DNA of 54,679 nt from Priestia aryabhattai B8W22 (GCF_000956595.1 NZ_JYOO01000031.1:1-54679), one strand, 5' to 3'. Positions 23,175 through 33,317 are shown, counted from the stretch's first letter. The notes: generated by a model from the letters alone, not told the origin. A program made the numbers and translations.

Positions 23175-24152
23175 ATGAAAGCAATAATATGGGGACTATT
23201 ATCTTCCATGTTCTTTTCCGCTACGTTTATCGTTAACCGAGCAATGAATGTATCTGGAACGAGTTGGGCATGGACTGCATCCCTCCGTTTTTTATTCGCT
23301 ATTCCTATTTTACTCATTTTAGTACTGCTGCAAAAGAAATTTATGCCTCTGTGGAAGGAAATGAAAAAACATCCGTGGTCTTGGCTGGGCTGGGGTACAC
23401 TTGCAGGAGTAGGTTTTTATTCTCTCTTAAGTTTTTCCTCGCTTTTCGGACCATCATGGCTGGTGGCGGGAACGTGGCAAGTGACCATTCTAGCAGGAGC
23501 TCTACTTTCTCCGTTGTTTTTTATAAAAGTTCAAACTGCAGAAGGATATAAAAAAGTGAGAGGAAAAATCCCGCTAAAAACGCTTAGCGTTTCAGCGTTT
23601 ATTTTAGTAGGCGTGATTCTTATGCAGGTAAAAGAAGCAGAAAATATTACGGCTATGCAGTTTATATTAGGATTTCTGCCTGTTGTTGTCGCTGCTTTTT
23701 TATACCCGCTTGGAAACCGTAAAATGATGGAAATATGCAGCGGGAAGCTTGATACGTTCCAACGTGTTTTAGGAATGACGTTAGGAAGCATTCCGTTAAG
23801 TATTATTTACGCTATATACGGCTTCTTTACTACAGGTATCCCGAGTGGGCCACAATTTTCTCAAGCCTTTATCTTAGCAATGAGTTCAGGTGTAATTGCT
23901 ACGATGACGTTCTTTTACGCAACAGACTTGGCAAAAGAAAATTTAGGTTTGCTTGGAGCAGTTGAAGCAACTCAATCAGGCAGCATGATTTTTACCGTGC
24001 TTGGCGAAGTGTTTTTATTAAATGGACGTATGCCAACAGGGATTGCGTTAGCTGGTATGACGATAATCGTAATTGGAATGATTATGAACAGTATGCTAAA
24101 CAAAAAAACAAAACTGTCTTCGGCCGCCCCGGCACGTACTCTATCAAAATAA
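23175..24152 (+). CDS. DMT-superfamily multidrug-resistance-type exporter, 325 aa
   Basis: AAGGAGG ribosome binding site. Ten hydrophobic segments arranged as two EamA-like repeats, beginning MKAIIWGLLSSMFFSATFIV. The C-terminal repeat holds a conserved Glu within LLGAVEATQSGSMIFTVLGE. The family is annotated as multidrug efflux (EmrE-like DMT). Probably regulated by the divergent XRE-cupin protein. The substrate is unknown. Confidence 0.87.
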   Translation: MKAIIWGLLSSMFFSATFIVNRAMNVSGTSWAWTASLRFLFAIPILLILVLLQKKFMPLWKEMKKHPWSWLGWGTLAGVGFYSLLSFSSLFGPSWLVAGTWQVTILAGALLSPLFFIKVQTAEGYKKVRGKIPLKTLSVSAFILVGVILMQVKEAENITAMQFILGFLPVVVAAFLYPLGNRKMMEICSGKLDTFQRVLGMTLGSIPLSIIYAIYGFFTTGIPSGPQFSQAFILAMSSGVIATMTFFYATDLAKENLGLLGAVEATQSGSMIFTVLGEVFLLNGRMPTGIALAGMTIIVIGMIMNSMLNKKTKLSSAAPARTLSK

Positions 24153-24199
24153 AAAAGAGGAGATGAAAATCTGTTTAAAGGTTTTCATCTCCTCTTTTT
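24152..24199. terminator. bidirectional terminator between convergent genes
   Basis: AAAAAGAGGAGATGAAAA pairs perfectly with its complement (18 bp) around a 12-nt loop, with T-tracts on both strands. Confidence 0.9.
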
Positions 24200-24986
24200 A
24201 ATATTCAAGATGATTGTTCCAATAGCGACTCCAAAGCACAGGGAATCGCATCTGTAAACCATCCTCATCATCTTCATCCCAATCAAGATCCAAATCTTGC
24301 TCATCGTACCAAACTGGATCAAACTGGTCATATTTATCATAATAATAGTCGTTATCTAAACCTGTCTTTTCTTCGTAAGCTTCACACGCTACAGAAAGTA
24401 ATTCTTCTAATTGAGGAGCATAGCCTTCTGCTTCCAGTGGTTTAAGCGCAGCAATCATCGTCTCAGGAGATTCAATTGCTTTATAATATATGTCTTTTCC
24501 TTGATATAAAAGCCAAGCTCTAAAATAATCAAAACAATCATCTGAACAACCACCCATTACAATATACGCTGCTGCCCACAATGAAGAAGTATAGGATCGA
24601 TCAAAATGCTGATTTAATAGCTGATCAAAGCGGAAAATGTCCTTTTCAGAACGCTTTGCTAGCGTGGAGCGAAGCCATTCCATTTGCTCATCGACATCTA
24701 ATTTTGTCTTCGCCTTTTTTATCAGTTCCCAAAAGAGTGCCTCTGACATCGTGCTGTCTTTCATTACTTGCATCGAACAAGTTAAAGGCTTATATCCTTT
24801 CTTCAATTTTGCACGAATCAGCTTTTCAGCTTCCGCTTCACAAGCTTCTGCGGAAACAAACTCTTTCACTTGCATGCGGCCAGCTGTATCAACTTTGCCA
24901 AAGTGAATGACTAACTTGCTGTCTCTTCTTTCAACTTTCCAAAATTTATTCGATTGCTCATCTTTATACACTAAGGTTATTTGCAT
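24198..24986 (-). CDS. WGR domain and DUF4240 domain protein, 262 aa
   Basis: Residues 1-70 form a WGR domain (NKFWKVERRDSKLVIHFGKV, AEKLIRAKLKKGY), a fold found in PARPs and MolR-like proteins. Residues about 80-220 form DUF4240 (EALFWELIKKAKTKLDVDEQ, SLWAAAYIVMGGCSDDCFDY, FRAWLLYQGKDIYYKA). An acidic tail (DLDLDWDEDDEDG) ends the protein. This pairing is known in bacteria without an established function, possibly nucleic-acid or stress related. Monocistronic. Confidence 0.87.
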   Translation of the reverse strand: MQITLVYKDEQSNKFWKVERRDSKLVIHFGKVDTAGRMQVKEFVSAEACEAEAEKLIRAKLKKGYKPLTCSMQVMKDSTMSEALFWELIKKAKTKLDVDEQMEWLRSTLAKRSEKDIFRFDQLLNQHFDRSYTSSLWAAAYIVMGGCSDDCFDYFRAWLLYQGKDIYYKAIESPETMIAALKPLEAEGYAPQLEELLSVACEAYEEKTGLDNDYYYDKYDQFDPVWYDEQDLDLDWDEDDEDGLQMRFPVLWSRYWNNHLEY

Positions 24987-25348
24987 GATACATTCCCCTT
25001 TTTCATCCCACTACTATTGTGAATAGTTCTCTTTTTACAAGTTATGTAGAGCCACGACGCTTCATAATCCCTTTTCTTTGCTTTTTTAACATGTTTCAGT
25101 TGATTTTAACTCTTTTTAAAGTTTATTAAAAGCTGAAGGGCTATTTTTGATCATACTCCGCTTAGCATTTAATTTTAATGCTATGATGCAGTTCAAACAG
25201 CGAGAAATTAAACATGATTTACGAAATATTTCAGTTGTTTATTTTTGTTGCATTTACAACATTTCGTTTTTCCTTTATACTTTTTTATATCAGATATCTT
25301 TATTATACAAAAAAGAAGCATAAATTCGCAGTAAAGGAAGGGTTTTCG
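24987..25348. other. intergenic region between divergent genes
   Basis: AT-rich. A plus-strand frame extends upstream from the GNAT gene (to 25214) but has no ribosome binding site and reads as a hydrophobic shadow. No RNA structure stands out. Confidence 0.5.
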
Positions 25349-25777
25349 ATGAAAATTAAGCATGTTACAACAAAAGAGCAGCTTGAAGACGTATTTCATA
25401 TACGTAAAACAGTGTTTGTTGAAGAACAAGGAGTGCCGTTAGAAGATGAATTTGATGAGCATGAAGAAACGGCAAAACATATGTTGATTTATTATAACAA
25501 CGAACCAGCTGCTTCTGGAAGATTCCGCATAGTAGACGGTTTCGCTAAAATAGAGCGGGTATGTGTATTAAAAGAATTTAGAAAATATGGACTTGGAAAA
25601 GAAGTGGTGACCAGCTTAGAAGAAGCAGCGAAAAAAGAAGGCTTAACTCAATCTAAGCTTCACGGTCAAGTTCAGGCTGAACCTTTTTATCATAAATTAG
25701 GGTATAAGACTGCTTCTGATGTCTTTATGGAAGACGGTATTCCACACGTTATTATGAAAAAAGAGTTTACGTGTTAA
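25349..25777 (+). CDS. GNAT family N-acetyltransferase (YjcF-like), 142 aa
   Basis: ATG 25349 behind AAAGGAAGGG. GNAT core: FHIRKTVFVEEQGVPLEDEF, SGRFRIVDGFAKIERVCVLK, EFRKYGLGKEVVTSLEE (acetyl-CoA loop R-K-Y-G-L-G-K) and EPFYHKLGYKTASDVFMEDG. The pattern EQGVPxxxExDxxE is typical of the YjcF/ElaA-like group. The substrate is unknown. Followed by a terminator shared with ilvD. Confidence 0.9.
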   Translation: MKIKHVTTKEQLEDVFHIRKTVFVEEQGVPLEDEFDEHEETAKHMLIYYNNEPAASGRFRIVDGFAKIERVCVLKEFRKYGLGKEVVTSLEEAAKKEGLTQSKLHGQVQAEPFYHKLGYKTASDVFMEDGIPHVIMKKEFTC

Positions 25778-25807
25778 AAACTCTTTTGCACAGTTGCTCT
25801 AGTAAAG

Positions 25808-25836
25808 AAAAAGGCTCTCCGCAGAGAGCCTTTTTT
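25808..25836. terminator. intrinsic terminator between convergent genes
   Basis: AAAAAGGCTCTC pairs with GAGAGCCTTTTTT around a short loop. Confidence 0.88.
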
Positions 25837-25842
25837 GTACTA

Positions 25843-27519
25843 TTAGATTTTCATAATTCCGCCTGTGCTAGCAGAAGTTACAAGTTTAGAATATCTTGCA
25901 AGATAGCCTTTTTTCACTTTTGGCTCAAAGCCTTTCCAGTTTGCTTTTCGTTCTTCCCAAACATCTGGAGAAACTTGAACATTCATTGAACGATCTTCAA
26001 TGTCAATCACGATGTGGTCGCCATCCTCTACAAATGCCAGTGGCCCGCCTTCAGCAGCTTCTGGAGATGCGTGGCCAATTGATAATCCACGTGAAGCGCC
26101 AGAGAAGCGTCCGTCTGTTAATAGTGCTACTTTTGCGCCTAGTCCCATTCCCATAATTTGAGAAGTTGGAGCTAACATTTCAGGCATTCCCGGTCCGCCT
26201 TTTGGTCCTTCATAACGAATGACTACGACGTGTCCTTCTTTTACTTTTCCGTTAGCAATACCGTGCAGCGCCTCGTCTTGAGACTCAAATACAATTGCTG
26301 GTCCTTCGTGGCGAGTAATGCCATCTTGAACACCGCCTGTTTTAATGATCGCGCCGTCTGGAGCTAAGTTACCAAACAATACAGCAAGTCCGCCTTTTTC
26401 TGTGAAAGGCTTATCGATTGAATGAATAACGTTATAATCTTTTACATCGCATCCTGCAATGTTTTCGCCTAGCGTTTTTCCAGTAACCGTCATCGTATCT
26501 AAATGAAGAGCTCCTTCTTTTTTAGATAGCTCGTTTAGAGCAGCCGATACGCCTCCTGCTTCATGTAAGTCTTCAATAAATACATCCGAAGCCGGAGCGA
26601 GTTTTGCCAAGTGAGGCACACGTTCCGCTACTTCATTGATACGCTCTAACGGATAATCAATTTCAGCTTCATTCGCAAGAGCTAGCGTATGAAGAACTGT
26701 ATTTGTAGAACCACCTAACGCCATATCTAAAGCAAATGCGTTGTCGATTGCTTTTTCTGTTACGATATCACGTGGTTTTAAATCTAATTTAATTAATTCC
26801 ATAAGCTGTTTAGCTGATTTTTTAACAAATTCTCTACGTTCAGGAGCAACTGCTAAGATTGTACCATTTCCAGGTAAAGCAAGTCCTAAAGCTTCAGCTA
26901 AGCAATTCATTGAGTTCGCTGTAAACATTCCTGAACAAGATCCGCATGTCGGACAGCCGAATTGTTCTAATTCAAGCAATCCTTTATCATCAAGTTTACC
27001 CGCTTGATGAGCTCCTACGCCTTCAAATACTGAAGAAAGAGAAATCTTACGACCGTCGCTCGTTACGCCAGCCTTCATTGGTCCGCCGCTAACAAAAACT
27101 GTCGGAATATTCAGACGTAATGAAGCCATTAACATCCCAGGCGTGATTTTATCACAGTTTGGAATACATACCATTCCGTCAAACCAGTGAGCAGATACTA
27201 CCGTTTCAACTGAGTCAGCAATGATTTCACGACTTGGTAATGAATAACGCATACCGATATGTCCCATCGCAATACCGTCATCTACCCCGATAGTGTTCAT
27301 TTCAAAAGGTACGCCACCAGCTTCGCGAATCGCATCTTTTACGATTTTACCAAACTCCTGTAAGTGAACATGACCTGGTACAATATCAATATATGAATTG
27401 ACAACCGCAATAAACGGTTTGCCGAAATCCTCTTCTTTTACACCAGCTGCGCGCAGTAGGCTGCGGTGCGGTGCTCTGTCGAATCCTTTTTTGATCATGT
27501 TACTTCTTAATTCTGCCAC
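25843..27519 (-). CDS. ilvD: dihydroxy-acid dehydratase
   Basis: 558 aa. GTG start at 27519 behind CGGAGGGA gives (M)[18 protein letters not shown], matching the family N-terminus. A longer ATG frame to 27540 is unlikely. Fe-S ligand cysteines are visible in [12 protein letters not shown] and [15 protein letters not shown], and the family-typical [17 protein letters not shown] lies near the C-terminus. It converts 2,3-dihydroxy-isovalerate and -methylvalerate to 2-oxo acids for valine, isoleucine, leucine and pantothenate synthesis. It stands alone here rather than in an ilvBHC operon, but an ilvE-type aminotransferase lies 3.4 kb away. Confidence 0.97.
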   Translation of the reverse strand: MAELRSNMIKKGFDRAPHRSLLRAAGVKEEDFGKPFIAVVNSYIDIVPGHVHLQEFGKIVKDAIREAGGVPFEMNTIGVDDGIAMGHIGMRYSLPSREIIADSVETVVSAHWFDGMVCIPNCDKITPGMLMASLRLNIPTVFVSGGPMKAGVTSDGRKISLSSVFEGVGAHQAGKLDDKGLLELEQFGCPTCGSCSGMFTANSMNCLAEALGLALPGNGTILAVAPERREFVKKSAKQLMELIKLDLKPRDIVTEKAIDNAFALDMALGGSTNTVLHTLALANEAEIDYPLERINEVAERVPHLAKLAPASDVFIEDLHEAGGVSAALNELSKKEGALHLDTMTVTGKTLGENIAGCDVKDYNVIHSIDKPFTEKGGLAVLFGNLAPDGAIIKTGGVQDGITRHEGPAIVFESQDEALHGIANGKVKEGHVVVIRYEGPKGGPGMPEMLAPTSQIMGMGLGAKVALLTDGRFSGASRGLSIGHASPEAAEGGPLAFVEDGDHIVIDIEDRSMNVQVSPDVWEERKANWKGFEPKVKKGYLARYSKLVTSASTGGIMKI

Positions 27520-27755
27520 AATAATTCCCTCCGTATTCATCTAACCTATTAAAAACTAATTAAAAAATAAATCTTTTTAAATTGTTTAATAATTTTTAAT
27601 ATAAATACTAATTTAACAAATCACACAAAGGTTTGTAAAGGTTTATGACAAAATAATCATTTTTTATTTTAAAATAGTAAAATCACCTGCATAAATTAGT
27701 ATAATATATACATATATCCCTTATTTTACAGAAAAACAGAAGGTGGATGCTGAGC

Positions 27756-28700
27756 ATGAAACAATCCTTTTATTACAGAGGTCATCAAGAAAAAGAAATA
27801 TTTGCACAAAAATGGGAAGTTGAAAACCATTCTGCAAAAGGTGTTGTCCAAATAGCCCATGGAATGGCCGAACATATTGGACGCTACGAATACTTTGCTA
27901 ATGTATTAACTCAACATGGCTACATCGTATATGGAAATGATCACCGCGGCCACGGTCAAACAGCTTTGAAAGATGAAGAAAAGCGTTTTTTTGCTGAAGA
28001 AAATGGTTTTGACACCGTAGTTTATGACATGATTGCTTTGACTAAGCACATTTCAACGGAACACCCTCGCCTACCAATCTTTCTTTTCGGTCACAGCATG
28101 GGGTCTTTTCTGACGAGAAGATATATTCAATTGGATACAGAGCACATTCATGGTGCGATGCTCTCAGGTACTGGCAGCATTCCTTCCCTTTCACTGCGGG
28201 GAGGCATATTAGCTGCGAAAATGGAGAAAAAAAGAAAAGGATTACGATCTGCTAGTCCATTGCTTGATAAACTTTCTTTTGGACAGTACAACAAATTCTT
28301 TCATCCTGCTCGAACGCCTTTTGATTGGTTAAGTCAAGATAATGAGGCTGTAGATTTATATGTAAATGACCCTTATTGCGGAGGAGTTTTCACCACAGGT
28401 TTTTTCTATGACTTACTAACAGGAATCAAACAAATCTCTAACTTAGCTAATATAAAGCTAGTTCCATTAAACCTGCCTATTTATTTGATATCTGGAGAAC
28501 AAGATCCAGTAGGCAGCTATACAAAAGGTGTACTCAAAGTATATAACGACTTTAAAAAAGCAGGATTGCAGGATATAAGCTACCGCTTTTTTAAAGAGTG
28601 CCGTCATGAGTTGCTGAATGAATTAAATAAAGATGAAGTGATAGAAGATATACTAAATTGGCTTAACGTGCAAATAGACAAAAAAAACGGTCGTGTGTAG
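27756..28700 (+). CDS. alpha/beta hydrolase, monoacylglycerol-lipase-like, 314 aa
   Basis: The ATG at 27756 has GAAGGTGG nine bases upstream. An ATG at 27747 abuts the ribosome binding site. It starts MKQSFYYRGHQEKEIF. The nucleophile elbow is FGHSMGSFLTRRY, an oxyanion region is IAHGMAEHIGRYE with NDHRGHGQT, acid Asp is in SGEQDPVGSYTKG, and catalytic His is in ECRHELLNE. This is the serine aminopeptidase S33/lysophospholipase group. Natural substrates are probably monoacylglycerols or lysophospholipids. Confidence 0.9.
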   Translation: MKQSFYYRGHQEKEIFAQKWEVENHSAKGVVQIAHGMAEHIGRYEYFANVLTQHGYIVYGNDHRGHGQTALKDEEKRFFAEENGFDTVVYDMIALTKHISTEHPRLPIFLFGHSMGSFLTRRYIQLDTEHIHGAMLSGTGSIPSLSLRGGILAAKMEKKRKGLRSASPLLDKLSFGQYNKFFHPARTPFDWLSQDNEAVDLYVNDPYCGGVFTTGFFYDLLTGIKQISNLANIKLVPLNLPIYLISGEQDPVGSYTKGVLKVYNDFKKAGLQDISYRFFKECRHELLNELNKDEVIEDILNWLNVQIDKKNGRV

Positions 28701-28716
28701 ACACGACCGTTTTTTT
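28681..28716. terminator. bidirectional terminator between convergent genes
   Basis: AAAACGGTCGTGT pairs with ACACGACCGTTTT around GTAG, with T-tracts on both sides. It overlaps the hydrolase stop codon. Confidence 0.9.
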
Positions 28717-28718
28717 TA

Positions 28719-29645
28719 TTAAGCAAATACAGATGTTAATACAGGTACTACTTGTTTCTTACGTGATACAACACCTTCTAAGACAGCTGTATTGTTTTCA
28801 AGCGTTACGTTGTATGCTTCTTCTACTTTTGAAGCAGCAGAACCTAATGCTAATGCAGTAGAGTTGCTGTTTAAAATATCTGTAACAACTAAAAGGAATA
28901 ATTGTAATCCTTTTTCTTCGATTGTTTTAGTAATAGCTTCTTCTAGTTCCACTTTGCGTACTAAAACGTCATTTACGTCAATTGCATTCACTTGTGCGAT
29001 TTCTACTTTGCTTGTACCCATGCTGAATTCTTTAGCATCTAATGAAATTAATTGTGAAGCTGTTTTATCGCCTAAGTCAGCTCCAGCTTTCAGCATTGCT
29101 AATCCGTACTCTTCTGCATCTACGCCTGCAATTTCCGCTAATTCTTTAGCAGCTGCAACGTCTTGGTCTGTGCAAGTTGGTGATTTGAATAATAAAGAAT
29201 CAGAAATGATAGCTGATAGCATAAGACCTGCGATGTTAGGTTCGATTTCTACGCCGTTTTCTTTATACATCTTGTTTAAGATTGTTGCCGTACATCCAAC
29301 TGGCTCTGCACGATAGTATAAAGGATCTGCTGTTTCAAAGTTAGCAATACGGTGATGATCAATTACTTCAAGTACACGAACTTGATCAATATCGTTTGCA
29401 CTTTGTTGGCGTTCGTTGTGGTCCACTAAAATAACTTCATTTGTTTCTTTAGATACTTCATCAACGAAACGTGGTAGTTCAGCGTTGAACTTTTCAAGAG
29501 CAAATTGCGTTTCACCGTTAATATCGCCTAATCGAACTGGTTCAGCGTCTACACCTAATTTATTCTTTAAATCAGCGTATGCAATTGCAGAACAGATTGT
29601 ATCTGTGTCAGGATTTTTATGTCCAAAAATTAACGTCTTTGCCAT
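28719..29645 (-). CDS. ppaC: manganese-dependent inorganic pyrophosphatase
   Basis: 308 aa, family II (DHH) pyrophosphatase. Metal ligands: [14 protein letters not shown] (His and Asp, DHH motif 1), VDHNERQQS, and [19 protein letters not shown] (DHH). The C-terminal DHHA2 domain ends with [14 protein letters not shown] plus A. It hydrolyses PPi to phosphate in the cytoplasm and drives biosynthetic reactions. Full length, monocistronic, and convergent with the hydrolase. Confidence 0.97.
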   Translation of the reverse strand: MAKTLIFGHKNPDTDTICSAIAYADLKNKLGVDAEPVRLGDINGETQFALEKFNAELPRFVDEVSKETNEVILVDHNERQQSANDIDQVRVLEVIDHHRIANFETADPLYYRAEPVGCTATILNKMYKENGVEIEPNIAGLMLSAIISDSLLFKSPTCTDQDVAAAKELAEIAGVDAEEYGLAMLKAGADLGDKTASQLISLDAKEFSMGTSKVEIAQVNAIDVNDVLVRKVELEEAITKTIEEKGLQLFLLVVTDILNSNSTALALGSAASKVEEAYNVTLENNTAVLEGVVSRKKQVVPVLTSVFA

Positions 29646-30019
29646 CTTAAATCTCTCTCCTTCTTACGTATGTAAATAGCATTCTTGCGTAAATTTAGTT
29701 AATTCGTTCACGCAACATTGCCATTTTAACATAAACTTTTACATTATTTTAATTTTTTTGCGAAAAATGATGTTCATCCGCAGATATTTTGCCATTTTGT
29801 ATCTTTTTCATAGTAAAAACACCTCTATTTCCGATATAAATAGAGGGTTTTGTACGTTCATTATATAAAAGTTAGCGATAAAACACAACCCGTCTCTTCA
29901 TCACTAGATAGATAACTTAAACGGAGTATCTCGCCAATTTTGATGAAAAAAAGTAAGGAAAAAATGACTATTATTAAAGAGAAAATGTATTATTTTGTCT
30001 TTATTTATATAAAATAACC
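29646..30019. other. intergenic region upstream of ppaC
   Basis: Promoter region of ppaC plus a terminator-like hairpin at 29817-29851. A 24-codon frame near 29942 has no ribosome binding site and is not called. Confidence 0.5.
29817..29851. terminator. terminator-like hairpin without an obvious gene
   Basis: AAAC-ACCTCTATTT pairs with AAATAGAGGGTTT (one bulge), with T-rich flanks on both strands. Confidence 0.55.
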
Positions 30020-30059
30020 AACCAAAAAAGCCCCCTTGTTAAAGGGTGCTTTTTTGGTT
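30020..30059 (-). terminator. intrinsic terminator
   Basis: AACCAAAAAAGC pairs with GCTTTTTTGGTT, with inner CCCTT/AAGGG pairing, at the 3' end of the broken gene at 30058. Confidence 0.85.
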
Positions 30060-30340
30060 ATCGTCGCAGTGTAAAGTTGAAATGTTCATTTACTTTAGCT
30101 CCTAGCTCTTCAAGAAACTGCTGAGCAGTCATTTCCTCTACGCTTTGGGTATACCAAGCAAGCTGAGATTTTTTTATGAACATTGTTGTAATATACATCT
30201 CTTGACCAATATGTTTTTGATCGGTATGTATAATTAAAGTGAATGAATAGTTCACTCCCGTCTGGACACTGCAACAACACGCGGTAATGTGGATTACGAC
30301 GATTTTTATCTAAACTCATTTCTTTAATCTGCGCTAACAT
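30058..30340 (-). pseudogene. small hypothetical protein, frameshifted
   Basis: Two overlapping frames make one plausible protein. The first (from 30340) reads MLAQIKEMSLDKNRRNPHYR and VLLQCPDGSE, then decays. The second takes over as YSFTLIIHTDQKHIGQEMYI and ends FLEELGAKVNEHFNFTLRR. Removing one C at 30250 joins them into about 93 residues. The second frame has a GTG at 30255 but no separate ribosome binding site. Either the gene is broken or the base is a read error. Family unknown. Confidence 0.55.
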
Positions 30341-30477
30341 TATTCACCTCTAAAGCCATTACTTAATCATTTAAAGGTAAATGCCACACCACGCTATATC
30401 CTAGCTCTGCCATCAACTAGAAAATCATATATTTTCTAAAATTCTACACGATATAGGACAAAAGAGGAAGAGATAAT

Positions 30478-30705
30478 TTATTGGTGGACGTGTAAAGTTT
30501 CATATAAATCTTTTAGCTGCTCAGGGTATTGAGACCTTACGTAATAACCTGTAGGACGGTGCTCGATTAAATGAGAAGCAAATAAGTAGCCGATGAGCAC
30601 GTGCATTTGTTCATCTGAGGTTTCTTGGTTTAATTCTCTTTCGAGTCGTTCAGCTAAGTGTGAAGCCAGCTGTTTAATTTTTTCATCATGTGATAAAAAA
30701 AGCAT
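30478..30705 (-). CDS. hypothetical protein, 75 aa
   Basis: Start at ATG 30705 (MLFLSHDEKIKQLASHLAER) behind AAGGGGGAG. The frame continuing upstream to 30759 is a shadow. Small soluble helical protein with a His-rich C-terminus (TLHVHQ). No recognised family. Confidence 0.65.
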   Translation of the reverse strand: MLFLSHDEKIKQLASHLAERLERELNQETSDEQMHVLIGYLFASHLIEHRPTGYYVRSQYPEQLKDLYETLHVHQ

Positions 30706-30871
30706 TTTGTTCTCCCCCTTATAACGAATAAGTAATGCTGTGAATTTCAATAAAGACAACGTATTGCTTTTATAAGGATAATTATATTTTATTTTACAAT
30801 AAAAGTATATAAATAGTTCTAAATATTCAAAATATAGTTTGTTTCTTTTGAACTACTCGACAATCAACAAA

Positions 30872-30901
30872 AAAAGAAGCGGGAGCTGTCCCGCTTCTTT
30901 T
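30872..30901 (-). terminator. intrinsic terminator of the aminotransferase gene
   Basis: AAAAGAAGCGGGA pairs with TCCCGCTTCTTTT around GCTG. Confidence 0.88.
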
Positions 30902-30929
30902 ACGTAAAAAGATATTCGATTACCGAAAT

Positions 30930-32004
30930 TTACTCTACTTCCACTGCCCAGCCGAATGGATCTTCCACTGTACCATTTTGAATACCTGTTAGAGTGTCAT
31001 ACAGTTTTTGTGATACTTCTCCTGTGTTTCCACCGTTGATGACCATTTTCTCGTTATTCCAAAATAGCTCGCCAATCGGAGAAATAACTGCAGCTGTACC
31101 TGTTCCAAATGCCTCTTCTAGTTTGCCTTCCGAATAAGCTTGCTTAATTTCTTCCATAGAAATACGGCGCTCAGTTACAGGCATATCCCAGTGTTTTAGC
31201 AGCTCAATGATGGATTTACGCGTAATTCCTTCTAAAATGCTTCCGTTCACAGATGGCGTTACTACTTCTCCATCAATTTTGAAGAAAATATTCATGCTTC
31301 CTACTTCTTCAATGTACTTGCGTTCAACTCCGTCTAACCACAGTACTTGTGAATAGCCTTTTGAGTCAGAAAGCTGCTGAGCTTTTAAGCTTGAAGCATA
31401 GTTTCCGCCTGTTTTAGCAGTCCCTGTCCCTCCGGCTACAGCACGAACAAATTCGCTTTCAACCGCAATTTTTACAGGAGCAATCCCTTCTTTATAATAT
31501 GAGCCAACTGGGGATAGAATAATGATAAATTGGTAGCGGTCAGATGGCGCTACTCCTAAGTAAGGCTCTGTCGCGATGACAAATGGACGAATGTATAGTG
31601 ATGTACCTTCAGCAGTAGGAATCCATTCGCGGTCAATTTTAATCAGCTGTTTTAACGCTTCTAATGCTAAGTCTTCGTCAACATGAGGAATACAAAGACG
31701 ATCGTTTGATTTATTTAAACGTTTGAAATTCTCATCTGGTCTAAATAATAATACTTGCTCTTTTTTTGTTACATATGCTTTTAGTCCTTCAAAAACAGAC
31801 TGCCCGTAATGAAAGATCATGGATGCCGGATCTAATGTGATAGGTTGATAAGGTACAATACGAGCATCGTGCCATCCTTGGCCTTCTGTATAATCCATAA
31901 TGAACATATGGTCCGTGAAGATTTTCCCGAATTGCAATTGATCAGATTGCGGCTTTTCTTTTTTTGTTTTGACTTAGTGTTACATCGATTGAATAAGTTG
32001 TCAT
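30930..32004 (-). CDS. ilvE: branched-chain amino acid aminotransferase with N-terminal frameshift
   Basis: PLP class IV aminotransferase: [37 protein letters not shown] Lys in [25 protein letters not shown], and [17 protein letters not shown]. The open frame alone starts near TTG 31937 with no ribosome binding site. The ATG at 32004 has AAGGAG upstream and encodes [16 protein letters not shown] run of seven A (plus-strand T at 31969-31975) then puts it out of frame. With six A it would read on as [14 protein letters not shown], like B. subtilis YwaA (IlvK). It makes or degrades Val, Leu and Ile with 2-oxoglutarate and glutamate. Confidence 0.85.
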
Positions 32005-32065
32005 AGTTGTTTCTCCTTGCTCTTTATATTTACGGGTTTTTCGCTTAAACCTCTATATAAGTTAC

Positions 32066-32095
32066 ATTGTACAACTTTAGGGAAGCGTGTCACAA
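32066..32095 (-). promoter_or_regulatory. predicted promoter of the aminotransferase gene
   Basis: On the minus strand TTGTGA (32095-32090), 18-bp spacer, TACAAT (32071-32066). Confidence 0.45.
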
Positions 32096-32223
32096 TAGTT
32101 AGAGACGAAAAATTCTAAAAATTTTATAAAAATTATAAAGAAATAGCACCTAATCGAATTAAGTGCTGAATTGAAAAGGTTTTCTTTCTAAAAAAACTAT
32201 TTCTACATTTTATTTACAACCAT

Positions 32224-32709
32224 TTATAAACCAATTTTCACTCGAAGCTTTTCATCTTGTATTGAAAATTGTTTGATTTTTCCTACTGGAATGACTTTCA
32301 CTTTATCAATTTCATTGAGGTTGATATGAATTTGTTTTTCTTCATACGTAGTAACAGGCGGCTTGTGAAAAATTCGATAGTTGATCCAATTTTGATTAAG
32401 AGGTTTCATTTCATGGATTTTGAATACAAGCGTACGTTCTTTGGCTTCAAGAGGTTCTAGCACAATAGAAAATGGAATTCTCACCAGAAATTTTTTAATA
32501 ATTCCATTCACGTGAATATAGGAGTCTTGAAATGAAATAGAGAATTGCTGAATTTGATCTTGCTTTGTCATTTGCTTTTGAAAAATTCGCATGAGCATAG
32601 AAGCGGATATAGGAACGGTTACACCGCTTTCAGCCATCTTTTCTTTCATTTTTGCCTGCACATCATCACTAATCACATCGTTTAGCTTTCTCTGTACCCA
32701 ATCCTTCAT
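32224..32709 (-). CDS. hypothetical protein, 161 aa
   Basis: Soluble, Lys/Ile-rich. The N-terminal helix is MKDWVQRKLNDVISDDVQAK. Then come alternating beta strands (FSISFQDSYIHVNGIIKKFL, RIPFSIVLEPLEAKERTLVF). It lies 20 bp downstream of the PlsC-like gene in the same direction, so it is likely co-transcribed and may act in membrane-lipid or envelope work, but nothing in the sequence proves it. The ribosome binding site GGAGG overlaps the gap. Confidence 0.75.
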   Translation of the reverse strand: MKDWVQRKLNDVISDDVQAKMKEKMAESGVTVPISASMLMRIFQKQMTKQDQIQQFSISFQDSYIHVNGIIKKFLVRIPFSIVLEPLEAKERTLVFKIHEMKPLNQNWINYRIFHKPPVTTYEEKQIHINLNEIDKVKVIPVGKIKQFSIQDEKLRVKIGL

Positions 32710-32729
32710 GATGCACCTCCGCTATGAAG

Positions 32730-33317
32730 TTATTTTTCTGTTTCCTCTAACGCACGAATCGAAGCTGTTAAGTGATTTGACACGTCGGCGAGCCGATCTT
32801 TTGTCAGTTTTCCTTCAGCAAGGTAGATAGGCTTTCCAAAGGAAATGACAATGGGATCCTTTGAAAATAGCTCTTTTACATTTGCGGGTCCTTTGTAAAC
32901 TGCGGGTACAATAGGAACCTTTGCCATACTTGCTATAGTGACTGCTCCTCTTTTCAAAGGAACGTCTTCCTCTGTTCGCGTGCCGCTAGGGAAAACCCCT
33001 ACTATATGTCCTTGTTTTGCCAATTTAATAGGTGTTTTAATGCTGCTGGGTCCTGGATTGTTACGATCTACTGGGAATGCGTTAAGTTTTTTTAATACAT
33101 TACTAGTAAGTATATGATTAAATAGCTCCTTTTTTGCCATAAAATGAATTTGGTGAGGCAAAACTGCGGTACCAAGCGCTACGACGTCTACCCATCCTTT
33201 ATGCGAACAAGCGATCACAAAGCCTGTATCCATTGGCAGATACTCTCTGTTCTTTACGTGAAGCTTCCCTCTCCTTTTCAATAAAAATTTACATGTGTAA
33301 GCCGCGACATTATACAT
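32730..33317 (-). CDS. 1-acyl-sn-glycerol-3-phosphate acyltransferase-like (PlsC family), 195 aa
   Basis: ATG with AGAAGAGGAAAC upstream. Motif I HX4D appears as CSHKGWVDVVALG, motif II region as NAFPVDRNNPG, motif III as FPSGTRTEEDVPLKRGAVTI, motif IV as KVPIVPAVYKG. The family transfers an acyl group to lysophosphatidic acid, or to a related polar head group. FPSGTR replaces the usual FPEGTR, which can change specificity. It is shorter than the housekeeping PlsC. Tail gene 32224-32709 follows. Confidence 0.85.
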   Translation of the reverse strand: MYNVAAYTCKFLLKRRGKLHVKNREYLPMDTGFVIACSHKGWVDVVALGTAVLPHQIHFMAKKELFNHILTSNVLKKLNAFPVDRNNPGPSSIKTPIKLAKQGHIVGVFPSGTRTEEDVPLKRGAVTIASMAKVPIVPAVYKGPANVKELFSKDPIVISFGKPIYLAEGKLTKDRLADVSNHLTASIRALEETEK

